48,371 nucleotides of DNA from Chthoniobacterales bacterium (GTDB lineage Bacteria > Verrucomicrobiota > Verrucomicrobiia > Chthoniobacterales > UBA10450), in the NCBI GenBank assembly GCA_003244145.1, contig QHBM01000028.1:1-48371 (forward strand). The letters are read 5' to 3'. Below the pieces are notes generated by a model that was given only the letters and a program-made list of their open reading frames with translations, was not told the origin of the DNA and made no database searches. A program made the translations under genes and the position numbers. The stretch's first letter is position 1; each line of letters begins with the position of its first letter. Shown here in pieces: positions 34,842 to 42,359 of this stretch.

Positions 34842-36356
34842 TTATTTCCTGGGTCGAGAAAACGACACGGGAAACACGCGATTGTCCGGCGGGGTATTGT
34901 ACATCGTCCCTTCCCACTTGATGTCGCTGGTTGAGTCAATAAGTGAGAGCTCTATCCGGGCCGTAAGCTTGTCGCGCGTATACTCGTCGAGGAATAACCT
35001 GCCCTTGGGGTTACGTCCTTCGAGGCGCAGGACAAGATTCTTGTTCGTCGCCAGGGAGTAAGTGCCGCTGACGCGACCGCTCGGTTCGAACTTCAATTGG
35101 AAGGTAGCTTCATACGGGCCGACTCGGCCGCTGTAGGCATAGTCTCCGAAACTACCACTCGGGTCGGTTGGGGTGGCAGCAACGGCCGGCGTCGGGGCGC
35201 TCAAGGACGAACGTTCGAAGAAGATGGGAAAAACGCGATTGTCCGGAGGCGTATTGCGCATCGTGCCCTCCCAGCGAATAAGATCCGTCGACTCGACGAG
35301 CGCGACTTCGATGTGTGCAGTAAGACGCTCGCCTGTGTACTCGTCGAGCAGTAGCTTGCCCTTCGGGTGACGGCCCTCGAGGCGATAGGTGGAACCTCCT
35401 TGCGAATAGGTGCCGCTGACGCGACCTCCCGGTTCAAAACGGAGAAGAAAGGTGGCTTCTTTCTTTCCTATTTTTCCAGTAAAGGTATGTTCGCGAACGG
35501 TATTACTGCTCGACTCCGAGTCGCGAGCGTCGGGGGTGGGAGCCACGGCTGGAGGAGAAGGCGTTAGCTTCTTCGCGCTATCGCTCTCGGCTACCGCCAT
35601 GCTTGCTGTGGCCGTGGCGGTTGGCGTTGCGGCGACGGTTGGTGAAACTGCTGCCTGACTGTTCGCGCTCGGTTCCGCCTTAATGCTTGGCGCCGCCGCA
35701 GGTTCTACTTTCCGCGCTGGTTCCACCGTCTCCTGGCGCGTTACGGACTTGTTCGGCACGCGATTGGAAAAATACCAGGCGGCAATGCCAGCGATCATGA
35801 CCAGCGCTGCCAACGCGGCAACCATGGGAAATTTCCCTTTGCTCGCCGCCGCCGCCTTCGGTGGGGCGGACGCGGTAACTGGAAGAGCTGGGGGAGTTGG
35901 CGGATCGACTACCCGGTGGATTCCGGCGATGAGCCGGTCCGCATGGTGATGGAAATCGATGCCGGTGTCGAGCGCTAGGCCGTTGCGAAAAGCGAGTCCT
36001 TCCAGTTCTGCCGGCAGCGCCTTGGCCTCCGGCATCGGCGTGTTGTTGATCAGGACTGGTATGATCGGAATGCCGTTCTCGAGCGCGCTGGCTATCTCTA
36101 ATCGGACGAAATCCGTTGGGTCATCGATCCGGCGGTTAGATGTATCCCGCCCGCCCGTCCACTCCGGTCCGATGATCGCAACCACGACCTTGGCGCGTTG
36201 CAGCGTCGTCTTAATGTGTTCGCGAAAATCAACGCCGTACGGGATGGAATCGAAATCCATGAAGACGGTGCCTTTGCCGAACTCCGCCTGGAGGCGATCG
36301 TAGAGCCGGCCGGCTACGGGGCTGGAATCCTGGCGACGGTAGGAAATAGCAATCAT
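34842..36356 (-). CDS. TIR-domain membrane protein with duplicated C-terminal domain
   Basis: A 504-residue protein. Residues 1-150 are a TIR domain (IAISYRRQDSSPVAGRLYDR, VFMDFDSIPYGVDFREHI, DDPTDFVRLEIASALENGI) with Glu87 at the position of the NADase glutamate of enzymatic TIRs. A single membrane span lies at 176-197, followed by a Pro/Ala/Thr-rich linker to about 285. Two homologous units follow, about 289-382 and 405-502, both with EATF, FEP-GRVSGTYS, RLEGR-PKG, LDEYT, LTA-IE, WEGTM and NTPPDNRVFP. They look beta-rich. Basic residues before the span suggest TIR inside, repeats outside. It is the last gene of a packed minus-strand group, 7 bp after a secreted-protein gene. Signalling or defence function is open. 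Confidence 0.85.
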   Translation of the reverse strand: MIAISYRRQDSSPVAGRLYDRLQAEFGKGTVFMDFDSIPYGVDFREHIKTTLQRAKVVVAIIGPEWTGGRDTSNRRIDDPTDFVRLEIASALENGIPIIPVLINNTPMPEAKALPAELEGLAFRNGLALDTGIDFHHHADRLIAGIHRVVDPPTPPALPVTASAPPKAAAASKGKFPMVAALAALVMIAGIAAWYFSNRVPNKSVTRQETVEPARKVEPAAAPSIKAEPSANSQAAVSPTVAATPTATATASMAVAESDSAKKLTPSPPAVAPTPDARDSESSSNTVREHTFTGKIGKKEATFLLRFEPGGRVSGTYSQGGSTYRLEGRHPKGKLLLDEYTGERLTAHIEVALVESTDLIRWEGTMRNTPPDNRVFPIFFERSSLSAPTPAVAATPTDPSGSFGDYAYSGRVGPYEATFQLKFEPSGRVSGTYSLATNKNLVLRLEGRNPKGRLFLDEYTRDKLTARIELSLIDSTSDIKWEGTMYNTPPDNRVFPVSFSRPRK

Positions 36357-36363
36357 GGATTTG

Positions 36364-36987
36364 TCACTTCTTCTTGAAACTATAGGCCGCCAGTTCCGAG
36401 CCGTAAGTTATCCCTCTGCCTTCAGTCGTGGACTTGATCAGGCCGACGCCCTCCGCATACCAGTAGGTCTTGGTCATCTGGACGCCTCCACCAACCTGAC
36501 TTACAACCTTAATCGCCCGAAACTTGCCTGCGGGAACGGTTACCTTCTCAAAACCGAAGACCTTATTAGTCTCTTCGATGTCCGTTTGAGTCTGGTCCTT
36601 TCCTTTCCATGTCCAGTTCGAGCCAGTCACTAGGGGGTTCTTCAGATACTGCCTTGCCGGTTCGTATGCCGCCTGCAATCCCTCGTGCTCCGGATAACTT
36701 TCCAGGTGCATTAGGACCCAGCCGCTCACCTTTGAGAACCATGTCAGGATTTTCACGCCGGCCAGTTTCTCCACGTGATACCGGACGCTGCCGTCAGCCT
36801 GCTTCTCTTCGCTGACGACTTTCAAGCTGTATTGGGAGCCGTCACTTGTATTGCGATAAGTCCACGAGTCACCCACCCGTAATGGAAAGTAATCGGGAGC
36901 GGTCGCCTTCGATTTCTGTGCGACCGCACTCAGTGTGGACAGGGACATCGCAACGGTGATCGCGGATAACGTGCGGACCATAATCAT
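36364..36987 (-). CDS. secreted protein of unknown function
   Basis: A 207-residue exported protein: signal peptide MIMVRTLSAITVAMSLSTLS with cleavage near AVA-QK. The mature part begins DYFPLRVGDSWTYRN, a stretch typical of periplasmic or lipoprotein-like beta-rich proteins (FPL-VG--W-Y) found in several Gram-negative phyla, and contains FGFEKVTVPAGKFRAIKV and KTYWYAEGVGLIK, also standard in that class. No catalytic residues are recognised. The start could also be ATG at 36981 or an upstream codon (frame open to 37035); 36987 gives the best signal peptide. It precedes the TIR gene by 7 bp and overlaps the PaiB-like gene only if a longer start is used. Confidence 0.8.
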   Translation of the reverse strand: MIMVRTLSAITVAMSLSTLSAVAQKSKATAPDYFPLRVGDSWTYRNTSDGSQYSLKVVSEEKQADGSVRYHVEKLAGVKILTWFSKVSGWVLMHLESYPEHEGLQAAYEPARQYLKNPLVTGSNWTWKGKDQTQTDIEETNKVFGFEKVTVPAGKFRAIKVVSQVGGGVQMTKTYWYAEGVGLIKSTTEGRGITYGSELAAYSFKKK

Positions 36988-37031
36988 TTTTCGTAGCTTC
37001 AACTTTAGCGGGAAAATATTCACCAGAGTTC

Positions 37032-37670
37032 TCACGGCTGCGAGTGGGCGAGTGTTCGTTGCGCCAAGATAAACTTAGCCAAATCCTGGCTACCCAAATG
37101 CGGCGAAGCCTGGAGATCGCGGAGCATTCCGTTCTGATCGGCCTGAGACTTGTTCTGGCCGAGCTTAAACTTCGCTTCAACTCTCGTGATCTCAATGGTA
37201 AAGCCCACGATGGCCTTCAGCATCGCCGCGATCGCGCCCGCGGGTAGAGTTATTTTCCATGGAACTGCGCGGTTCGATTCATACTTCATGGTCGTGTCAT
37301 CGACGATTCTACGAAGAACAGCCCGGTCCTCGACGACTTTCGCCGTTCCATAGGCGTACACGGCCGCATAGTTCCAGGTCGGGACCGTCTCCTGCAATAC
37401 ATAAGAAGAGGGGCTGATGTAGGAGTGCGGGCCGTGGAAAATGCAGAGCACTTCCTGCCCCGGTTGGAAGTGGTGCCATTGCTCGTTCGCCCGCGCCATG
37501 TGGCTACGCAAGACACCGTGGCCTTCGCTGGCTTCGTCGAACAGCACCGGCAAATGACTCGCCCACAACTTGCCGCCATGATCGGTAACGACCGTGGCAA
37601 AGCCATGCTCGTGGATGAACGGATTGATCCGCTTTCGGTCGTCGATCCGATTGGCCGCGGGAATATACAT
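37032..37670 (-). CDS. PaiB-like FMN-binding protein (putative negative regulator family)
   Basis: A 212-residue cytoplasmic protein of the PaiB family (FMN-binding split barrel), named after Bacillus PaiB. Signatures are the N-terminal MYIPAANRIDD, ASHLPVLFDEASEGHGVLRSH with MARANEQW, CIFHGPHSYISPSSY, TWNYAAVYAYG and LKAIVGFTIEITRVEAKFKL followed by GQNKS. Many members are flavin-binding without proven regulatory action. Start ATG at 37670 directly abuts the stop of the PAP2 gene. It precedes the secreted-protein and TIR genes. Confidence 0.92.
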   Translation of the reverse strand: MYIPAANRIDDRKRINPFIHEHGFATVVTDHGGKLWASHLPVLFDEASEGHGVLRSHMARANEQWHHFQPGQEVLCIFHGPHSYISPSSYVLQETVPTWNYAAVYAYGTAKVVEDRAVLRRIVDDTTMKYESNRAVPWKITLPAGAIAAMLKAIVGFTIEITRVEAKFKLGQNKSQADQNGMLRDLQASPHLGSQDLAKFILAQRTLAHSQP

Positions 37671-38312
37671 TCAATATCCGGAGGCTTTGGCGCCTTGCGC
37701 CGGTTTCATTCGGAAGAGCCAGATGAACAAGAGGGTGACGAGTGCAGCGATCGCGATTGAGCAAATGACATCGCTGCACCAGTGATCGTTAACGCCGACT
37801 CGGGCGACGGCAATGAAGAGGGGAATGATCAGGAATGGAACCCGGTAGCGGGGAAAGAGAAACGCGAGCGGGAAAAAGAGGCCCCAGAAATGCGCGCTGT
37901 GGCCCGAAGGAAAGGAGCTGCCATGGTCCCCGAAAAATTTCCAATCCCAGTTACCTGCTGCAATCACTTCAAACGGGCGCAAGCGATGAAAGACCTCTTT
38001 CAGGATTGCGACCGTCAGGCGGGTAACGAACTGCGCGCTGCCGATAAACAACAGCATCCAGGCCGCGGCGCGGGCGGATTTCCACGCGAACAAAATCGCG
38101 CCCATCCCCAGCAACACGTAGGTAAGAAAATATCTCGCGATCGGGAAACCGGAGACCCACTCCAAGAAGGTTGTGGCGTTATTCAGGAAGGCAGATTCCC
38201 GCCCGCCCGCTCTCTGCACAAAGGCCGCGATCGGTTGATCGAAAAAGAAAAGACCCAGCACCGTGAGCACGAGCGCCGCGATAATGCTGTAAAGGATCCA
38301 CCGCTTATTCAT
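37671..38312 (-). CDS. PAP2-family membrane phosphatase
   Basis: A 213-residue inner-membrane protein with six hydrophobic segments. The phosphatase site has motif 1 KEVFHRLRP (K-x6-RP), motif 2 SSFPSGHSAH (PSGH) and motif 3 ARVGVNDHWCSDV, in which the family's usual Ser before Arg is Ala but Arg, His and Asp are kept. Likely acts on lipid phosphates such as undecaprenyl diphosphate or phosphatidic acid on the periplasmic side. Start ATG at 38312, overlapping the GNAT frame by 8 bases. Its stop abuts the PaiB-like gene. Confidence 0.9.
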   Translation of the reverse strand: MNKRWILYSIIAALVLTVLGLFFFDQPIAAFVQRAGGRESAFLNNATTFLEWVSGFPIARYFLTYVLLGMGAILFAWKSARAAAWMLLFIGSAQFVTRLTVAILKEVFHRLRPFEVIAAGNWDWKFFGDHGSSFPSGHSAHFWGLFFPLAFLFPRYRVPFLIIPLFIAVARVGVNDHWCSDVICSIAIAALVTLLFIWLFRMKPAQGAKASGY

Positions 38313-38852
38313 GAGAGGTCGCTAGAGTCTTGGTCATTTTCACAACAGGCAAGCTTAAGCCATTCGCGAGCGGAACTTCGTAGCGCTCACCGGTCTTGTA
38401 TCCGAAGGCGTGATAGAACGCCACCCCCGGCAGCGTTGCCAGCAGTTCGATCGTCCGGAACCGCGCCGCGCGAATCGCATTTTCGCACGCGACCAGAATG
38501 GTGCGCCCCAAGCCGCGGCGCGCATGCTGGGGTCCACAAAAAAAGCGCGAATACGAGCCGGGCTGGTTTGCGGGTCGAGCAGGTCATCCTCCTTCACCCG
38601 CGCCGCGTCGCTGCCGAAGAGCGACTCGCGTTTACTCCAGCCGCCGCACGCGATAATGGCTTGGTCGCGCCCGGCCGCGAAATAGGTCTGGTCGCGAATC
38701 AACTGCCGGACGACTCCGAAAACGGAACCGAGTGCGCCCTCCATTTGCGCGGTGGAATAGAAGGCCGATTGCAATTCGCGCACGGAGCGGTCGATCAATC
38801 TCTCCAATGCCGCGATGTCCTCTTCGCGGGCAAAACGCAGGGGCCAATCCAT
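38305..38852 (-). pseudogene. GNAT-family acetyltransferase, frameshifted
   Basis: Two minus-strand frames together spell one GNAT N-acetyltransferase. The first (from ATG at 38852) runs MDWPLRFAREEDIAALERLI to RIRAFFVDPSMR; the second (to stop at 38305) continues GLGRTILVACENAIRAARF and VAFYHAFGYKTGERYEV. In an intact gene VDP-x-R-x-RGLGR-I would be continuous (acetyl-CoA binding). Between them, around 38512-38522, one base appears to be missing. A sequencing error would restore a normal protein of about 180 residues. It is the first gene of the group with PAP2 and PaiB-like genes. Confidence 0.75.
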
Positions 38853-38937
38853 CGCTTTGGTTTATTCCCGGCGCGCGATGATTTCGAGAAAAAGCGATAC
38901 TGATGGCGACAAGCCGGCTCCTCGCCATCCTATCGCT

Positions 38938-39891
38938 GTGAACACGAAAGCTCGCGTCGCTGTTGTCGGCGCCGGGGTTTCGGGATTGACCTGCGCGGTT
39001 CTCCTAGCCGAACACGGCTTCACGACTTCGATTTTGGCGGAGCAAATCGGCGATCGGACCGATTCCGCCGCGGCCGCCGCCATTTGGTTTCCCTACGACG
39101 TCGAGCCGGCAGAAGCGGTGATTCCCTGGGCGCTGATTGCTTATGGGCGATTCCAGGAACTCGCGCGCGATCCGAGCACGGGCGTTTCCATGGTGGAGAT
39201 GCGCACCTTTTCTCGAGTCGGCCCGATTGCGCCTCCGAATTGGGCGCAAGCTTTTGCGCCGCGCGTGTTAGCTGGCCGCGAAATCCCAGCGGCATTCGTA
39301 AGCGGTTTTTCCATCCGCGTTCCGCTCATCGAGACGAACAAATATCTGGACTACTTGCAGACCCGCGCAATCGACGCGGGCGTCTCCATCCAGGACGGAC
39401 TTCACTTTGAAAATCTGGAGGAGATCGAAGATCGCTTCGATCTCGTGGTCAACTGTTCTGGAATCGGCGCCCAGCGTCTGGTGCCCGATCCCGCGATAGA
39501 ACCACATCGCGGCCAGGTCGCGATCGTGGCCAAATTCGATCTCCCTTACGCGGTGGTCTGCGACGATCCGCCGCTCATGTACGCGATCCCGCGCTCACGC
39601 GATTGCGTTCTCGGTGGAACTAATGACGTGAGCGATGATCGCGCCGCCGATTCAGACGCCACGGCGCGGATCGTGACCGAATGCCAGCGCGTCCTGGGTT
39701 TTGCGGCGCCAGCGATCCTGGCGGAACACGTTGGCCTGCGCCCCTCCCGCAAAGGTGGCGTGCGTGTCGCCATGGAAAAATTGCGCGGCGGTCGCGTCGT
39801 CATCCACAACTACGGCCACGGCGGCGCCGGTTTCACTCTCTCGTGGGGATGCGCTCAAACCGTTTTCGAGCTCGCGCAAAACGCGGTCTGA
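38938..39891 (+). CDS. FAD-dependent D-amino-acid-oxidase-like enzyme
   Basis: A 317-residue flavoprotein of the DAAO/DASPO group, which oxidises D-amino acids to 2-oxo acids with release of ammonia and hydrogen peroxide. The N-terminus has the FAD-binding VAVVGAGVSGLTCAVLLAE; then AAAAIWFPYDVEP (the DAAO-type region after the Rossmann fold), VVNCSGIGAQRLVPD, VLGGTNDV, GLRPSRKGGVRV and the C-terminal NYGHGGAGFTLSWGCA signature of DAAO. The GTG at 38938 is chosen as start because it lies just before the Rossmann strand; ATG at 38878 is an alternative that would add 20 polar residues. It ends one base before the convergent alpha/beta hydrolase stop. Confidence 0.88.
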   Translation: MNTKARVAVVGAGVSGLTCAVLLAEHGFTTSILAEQIGDRTDSAAAAAIWFPYDVEPAEAVIPWALIAYGRFQELARDPSTGVSMVEMRTFSRVGPIAPPNWAQAFAPRVLAGREIPAAFVSGFSIRVPLIETNKYLDYLQTRAIDAGVSIQDGLHFENLEEIEDRFDLVVNCSGIGAQRLVPDPAIEPHRGQVAIVAKFDLPYAVVCDDPPLMYAIPRSRDCVLGGTNDVSDDRAADSDATARIVTECQRVLGFAAPAILAEHVGLRPSRKGGVRVAMEKLRGGRVVIHNYGHGGAGFTLSWGCAQTVFELAQNAV

Positions 39892-40752
39892 TCAGTTCGC
39901 CAGTCTGTGCAGCTTTAGAAAGTCCAGGACGGCGGCGTTAAATTTTTCGGGCTGTTCCATCATGAGGAAATGGCTGACACCGTCCCATGTTTGGTAATCG
40001 AGATCGGGAACGAGTCCGCGCGCGAATTGCTCGTACTCGGCCGTCCACGCCGGTTGCTTCGCCAGGATCATCAGGACGGGCACCGTAATTTTGTCCGGCC
40101 GCCAAATCTCGGGGTCGAGCGTCGCCTCGAACTCACTCACCGCCACAAACTGCGGCGTGCGCAGCATCGCGCTCTTGATCTTGTCGCGGAGCGCCGCGTC
40201 CTTGATCGGGCTGACCATTTCATCGATGAACCCTCCCGCCGTCCGTTCGTAGTTAGACCCGCGTAGTGGTGCGACGAATTTTTCCGTCGCCGCCTTGTCC
40301 GCGAAAGGCCGCAACGGACCATCGACTATAACAAGCGCGCGAGTTTTTTCGGGAAACTTCCGGTAAAACTGCCGGATGACCGGCGTCCCGTTGCTGTGGC
40401 CGATAAGCGTGGCCGATTTCACTTTTGCGTCCTGCAACACCGCGTCGATCGCGCGCGCGTAGAGGTCCATCGTGTAGCGGATCTGCGGTTTGTCGCTCTG
40501 GCCGTGCCCGGGCAGATCGATCGTGATGACGTGCAACTTGCGCCCGAGAACGTAGGCTTGCGCCGCCCAGAAAGTTTCGTCACCGCTCCAGCCGTGCACG
40601 AAGAGCAGCGCGTTTTCGCCGGCGCCGTGATCCGTGTAGTGGACCTTCGCGCCATCGACCTGCGCCGCGCGCGATACGCCCGGCGATTCTGCGGCCAGCG
40701 AAGCGGCCGCCATTGAGAGCAAGATCGCCGTGGCGCCGATCCGCGTCTTCAT
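39892..40752 (-). CDS. secreted alpha/beta hydrolase
   Basis: A 286-residue hydrolase with signal peptide MKTRIGATAILLSMAAASLA (cleavage near LAA-ES). The fold core shows LLFVHGWSGDETFW (oxyanion hole HG), IDLPGHGQSD, the nucleophile elbow LIGHSNGTP with the catalytic Ser, and GVSHFLMMEQPEKF with the catalytic His; an acid residue should lie in the GLVPDLDYQ stretch. It may be an esterase, haloperoxidase-like or lactonase enzyme; substrate unknown. Start ATG at 40752. Convergent with the DAAO-like gene with directly adjacent stops. Confidence 0.9.
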   Translation of the reverse strand: MKTRIGATAILLSMAAASLAAESPGVSRAAQVDGAKVHYTDHGAGENALLFVHGWSGDETFWAAQAYVLGRKLHVITIDLPGHGQSDKPQIRYTMDLYARAIDAVLQDAKVKSATLIGHSNGTPVIRQFYRKFPEKTRALVIVDGPLRPFADKAATEKFVAPLRGSNYERTAGGFIDEMVSPIKDAALRDKIKSAMLRTPQFVAVSEFEATLDPEIWRPDKITVPVLMILAKQPAWTAEYEQFARGLVPDLDYQTWDGVSHFLMMEQPEKFNAAVLDFLKLHRLAN

Positions 40753-40770
40753 CTCCAGGAGCGCTTCGCC

Positions 40771-41031
40771 TTAAGTTAGCTTGATGGCCTGAAAGGAACT
40801 GACGACGTCGTCCGGCCCTTTGTCCTTGAAGAAGCACTCGTAGAAACCGGGGCCGAGGTCCCATGAGTCGCCCTTGTAATATTCGTCGCGATAAAAACGC
40901 CAGACCCCGCTCACGATGATGAGGGAGCTGATGCGATCGTTCCAGAAGTCGCCGAGAAAATGGAAGCTCAGGTTGGTGCGCGCGTAGGCGCCTTTGAATC
41001 CAACGTGATCGTAAACTACGATCTCCGGCAT
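40771..41031 (-). CDS. single-domain beta/gamma-crystallin protein, putative Ca2+-binding
   Basis: An 86-residue protein that is essentially one beta/gamma-crystallin domain: MPEIVVYDHVGFKG (first Greek-key start with Y-x-x-x-x-F-x-G) and WRFYRDEYYKGDSWDLGPGF (second). Each Greek key ends in the double-clamp calcium motif (N/D)(N/D)XX(S/T)S: NDRISS near residue 34 and DDVVSS near residue 78, so both sites look complete. The frame extends upstream to an ATG at 41166 (131 residues); the extra part resembles nothing, and I prefer 41031. No signal peptide with the short start. Lies 18 bp upstream of the secreted hydrolase gene. Confidence 0.78.
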   Translation of the reverse strand: MPEIVVYDHVGFKGAYARTNLSFHFLGDFWNDRISSLIIVSGVWRFYRDEYYKGDSWDLGPGFYECFFKDKGPDDVVSSFQAIKLT

Positions 41032-41223
41032 GGGGGCGTCATGGACTGGGTGTTCCGTCCCGATCTCACTCGCGCACGAGTGATAACTCAGGGGTCCGAC
41101 CTTCCATTTCGTGTCGACGATACAGCCATTGTCTGGCGACAGTTCGGTTTTAGATACTTGTCTCATAAGCGAAGTTTTTTCGATTTGACCAGACGAACTC
41201 CGGGATGTCGAGGGAATGTTCGA

Positions 41224-42303
41224 TCAGATCTTGTGTTCGCGATTGTCCGAGCGCAACCGGATCGTTTTGTTTTGAAGATCGTGCGATGCACGAATGAAGC
41301 GCACCGTCCGGCTCTTGGCCCGCATCAGGATCGAATAGGTGGTGGCGGTCGCGCCCTGCGATTTCACCCCGCGCAACATCGCGCTGTCGCTGATGCCCGT
41401 GGCGCAAAAGATAATGTTCTTTCCGTTAGCGAGATCGTCGGCAAAAAAAACGCGGCCGAGATCGGCTTCGTGGCCTTCGGCGATGAGACTCTTGCGCTCC
41501 TTCTCGTCGTGCGTCCACATCACGCATTGCATGTCGCCGCCGAGGCATTTGATGCCGGCCGCTGCCAGGACCGCTTCGGGCGAACCGCCGATCCCGAGAT
41601 AAACATCCACGCCGCTCTCGGGAATGGCCGGCGCCATGGCCGCCGCGATGTCTCCATCGCTGATCATGCGAAGCGACGCACCAACCTTGCGAATCTCGGC
41701 CACGATCTCCTTGTGGCGCGGCCGGTCGAGCATCATCACCACCACATCCTGCACGCGCTTATTTAACGCCTGCGCCACCACGAGAAGCGTTTCTTCGATC
41801 GGGCTCTCGAGCTTGATCATGTCGATCCCGGTGATCTGCATGTGGCGGAGAACCTGGGGCCCGTAGGAGAGCTTCATCATATAGAAGGAGGGTATGTCGC
41901 GGAGCGCGACTTTCACACCCTGCTCGGGGCTGGCCGCCGCGATGCAACTAATCGAGTTCGGCGCGCCTTTAGAAATATTGGTGGTGCCATCGATCGGATC
42001 GAGCGCGATGTCGAACTGCGGTGAACCGGGGAGCCAGGTCCCGAGTTGCTCGCCTTTGAAAATCCCGGGCGCGTCGTCCTTGATTCCTTCACCGATGACG
42101 ACTTCGCCGCAAATGTTCATGAGATCGAACATGCCGCGAAGCGCGTCGCACGCGGCCGCGTCCGCTTTTTCTTTCTCGCCGCGGCCGAGCCATTGGAGTG
42201 AGTTGAGCGCCGCGGCCTCGGTCGCCCGGACGAAGTCGAACTCGATGATGCGTTCGATGTCGGTGTAGTTGGGCGGGCGAACTCTCATCGCCGTATTGTG
42301 CAT
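41224..42303 (-). CDS. glpX: class II fructose-1,6-bisphosphatase
   Basis: Gluconeogenic phosphatase of the GlpX family converting fructose-1,6-bisphosphate to fructose-6-phosphate. The 359-residue protein has RATEAAALNSLQWLGRGEKE, VVIGEGIKDDAPGIFKGE, the metal-site DPIDGTTNISKG, GDIAAAMAPAIPESGVDVYL and GIGGSPEAVLAAAGIKCLGG, all classic GlpX. The start ATG at 42303 (MHNTAMRVRPP) is chosen; ATG at 42288 is equally possible and the frame is open to 42327. It follows the S9 peptidase gene by 56 bp. Some phyla use a bifunctional FBPase/SBPase of this class. Confidence 0.95.
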   Translation of the reverse strand: MHNTAMRVRPPNYTDIERIIEFDFVRATEAAALNSLQWLGRGEKEKADAAACDALRGMFDLMNICGEVVIGEGIKDDAPGIFKGEQLGTWLPGSPQFDIALDPIDGTTNISKGAPNSISCIAAASPEQGVKVALRDIPSFYMMKLSYGPQVLRHMQITGIDMIKLESPIEETLLVVAQALNKRVQDVVVMMLDRPRHKEIVAEIRKVGASLRMISDGDIAAAMAPAIPESGVDVYLGIGGSPEAVLAAAGIKCLGGDMQCVMWTHDEKERKSLIAEGHEADLGRVFFADDLANGKNIIFCATGISDSAMLRGVKSQGATATTYSILMRAKSRTVRFIRASHDLQNKTIRLRSDNREHKI

Positions 42304-42359
42304 TGCTCCGGAAGTTGGACAAGCCAACTCTCCTTTTCGTCCCCGGGACGCAAACGCCG

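Noticed and set aside
37782-38903. 373-codon plus-strand frame over PAP2 and GNAT genes
   Set aside because: Antisense to a well-recognised PAP2 phosphatase and the GNAT gene; no domain features and highly charged.
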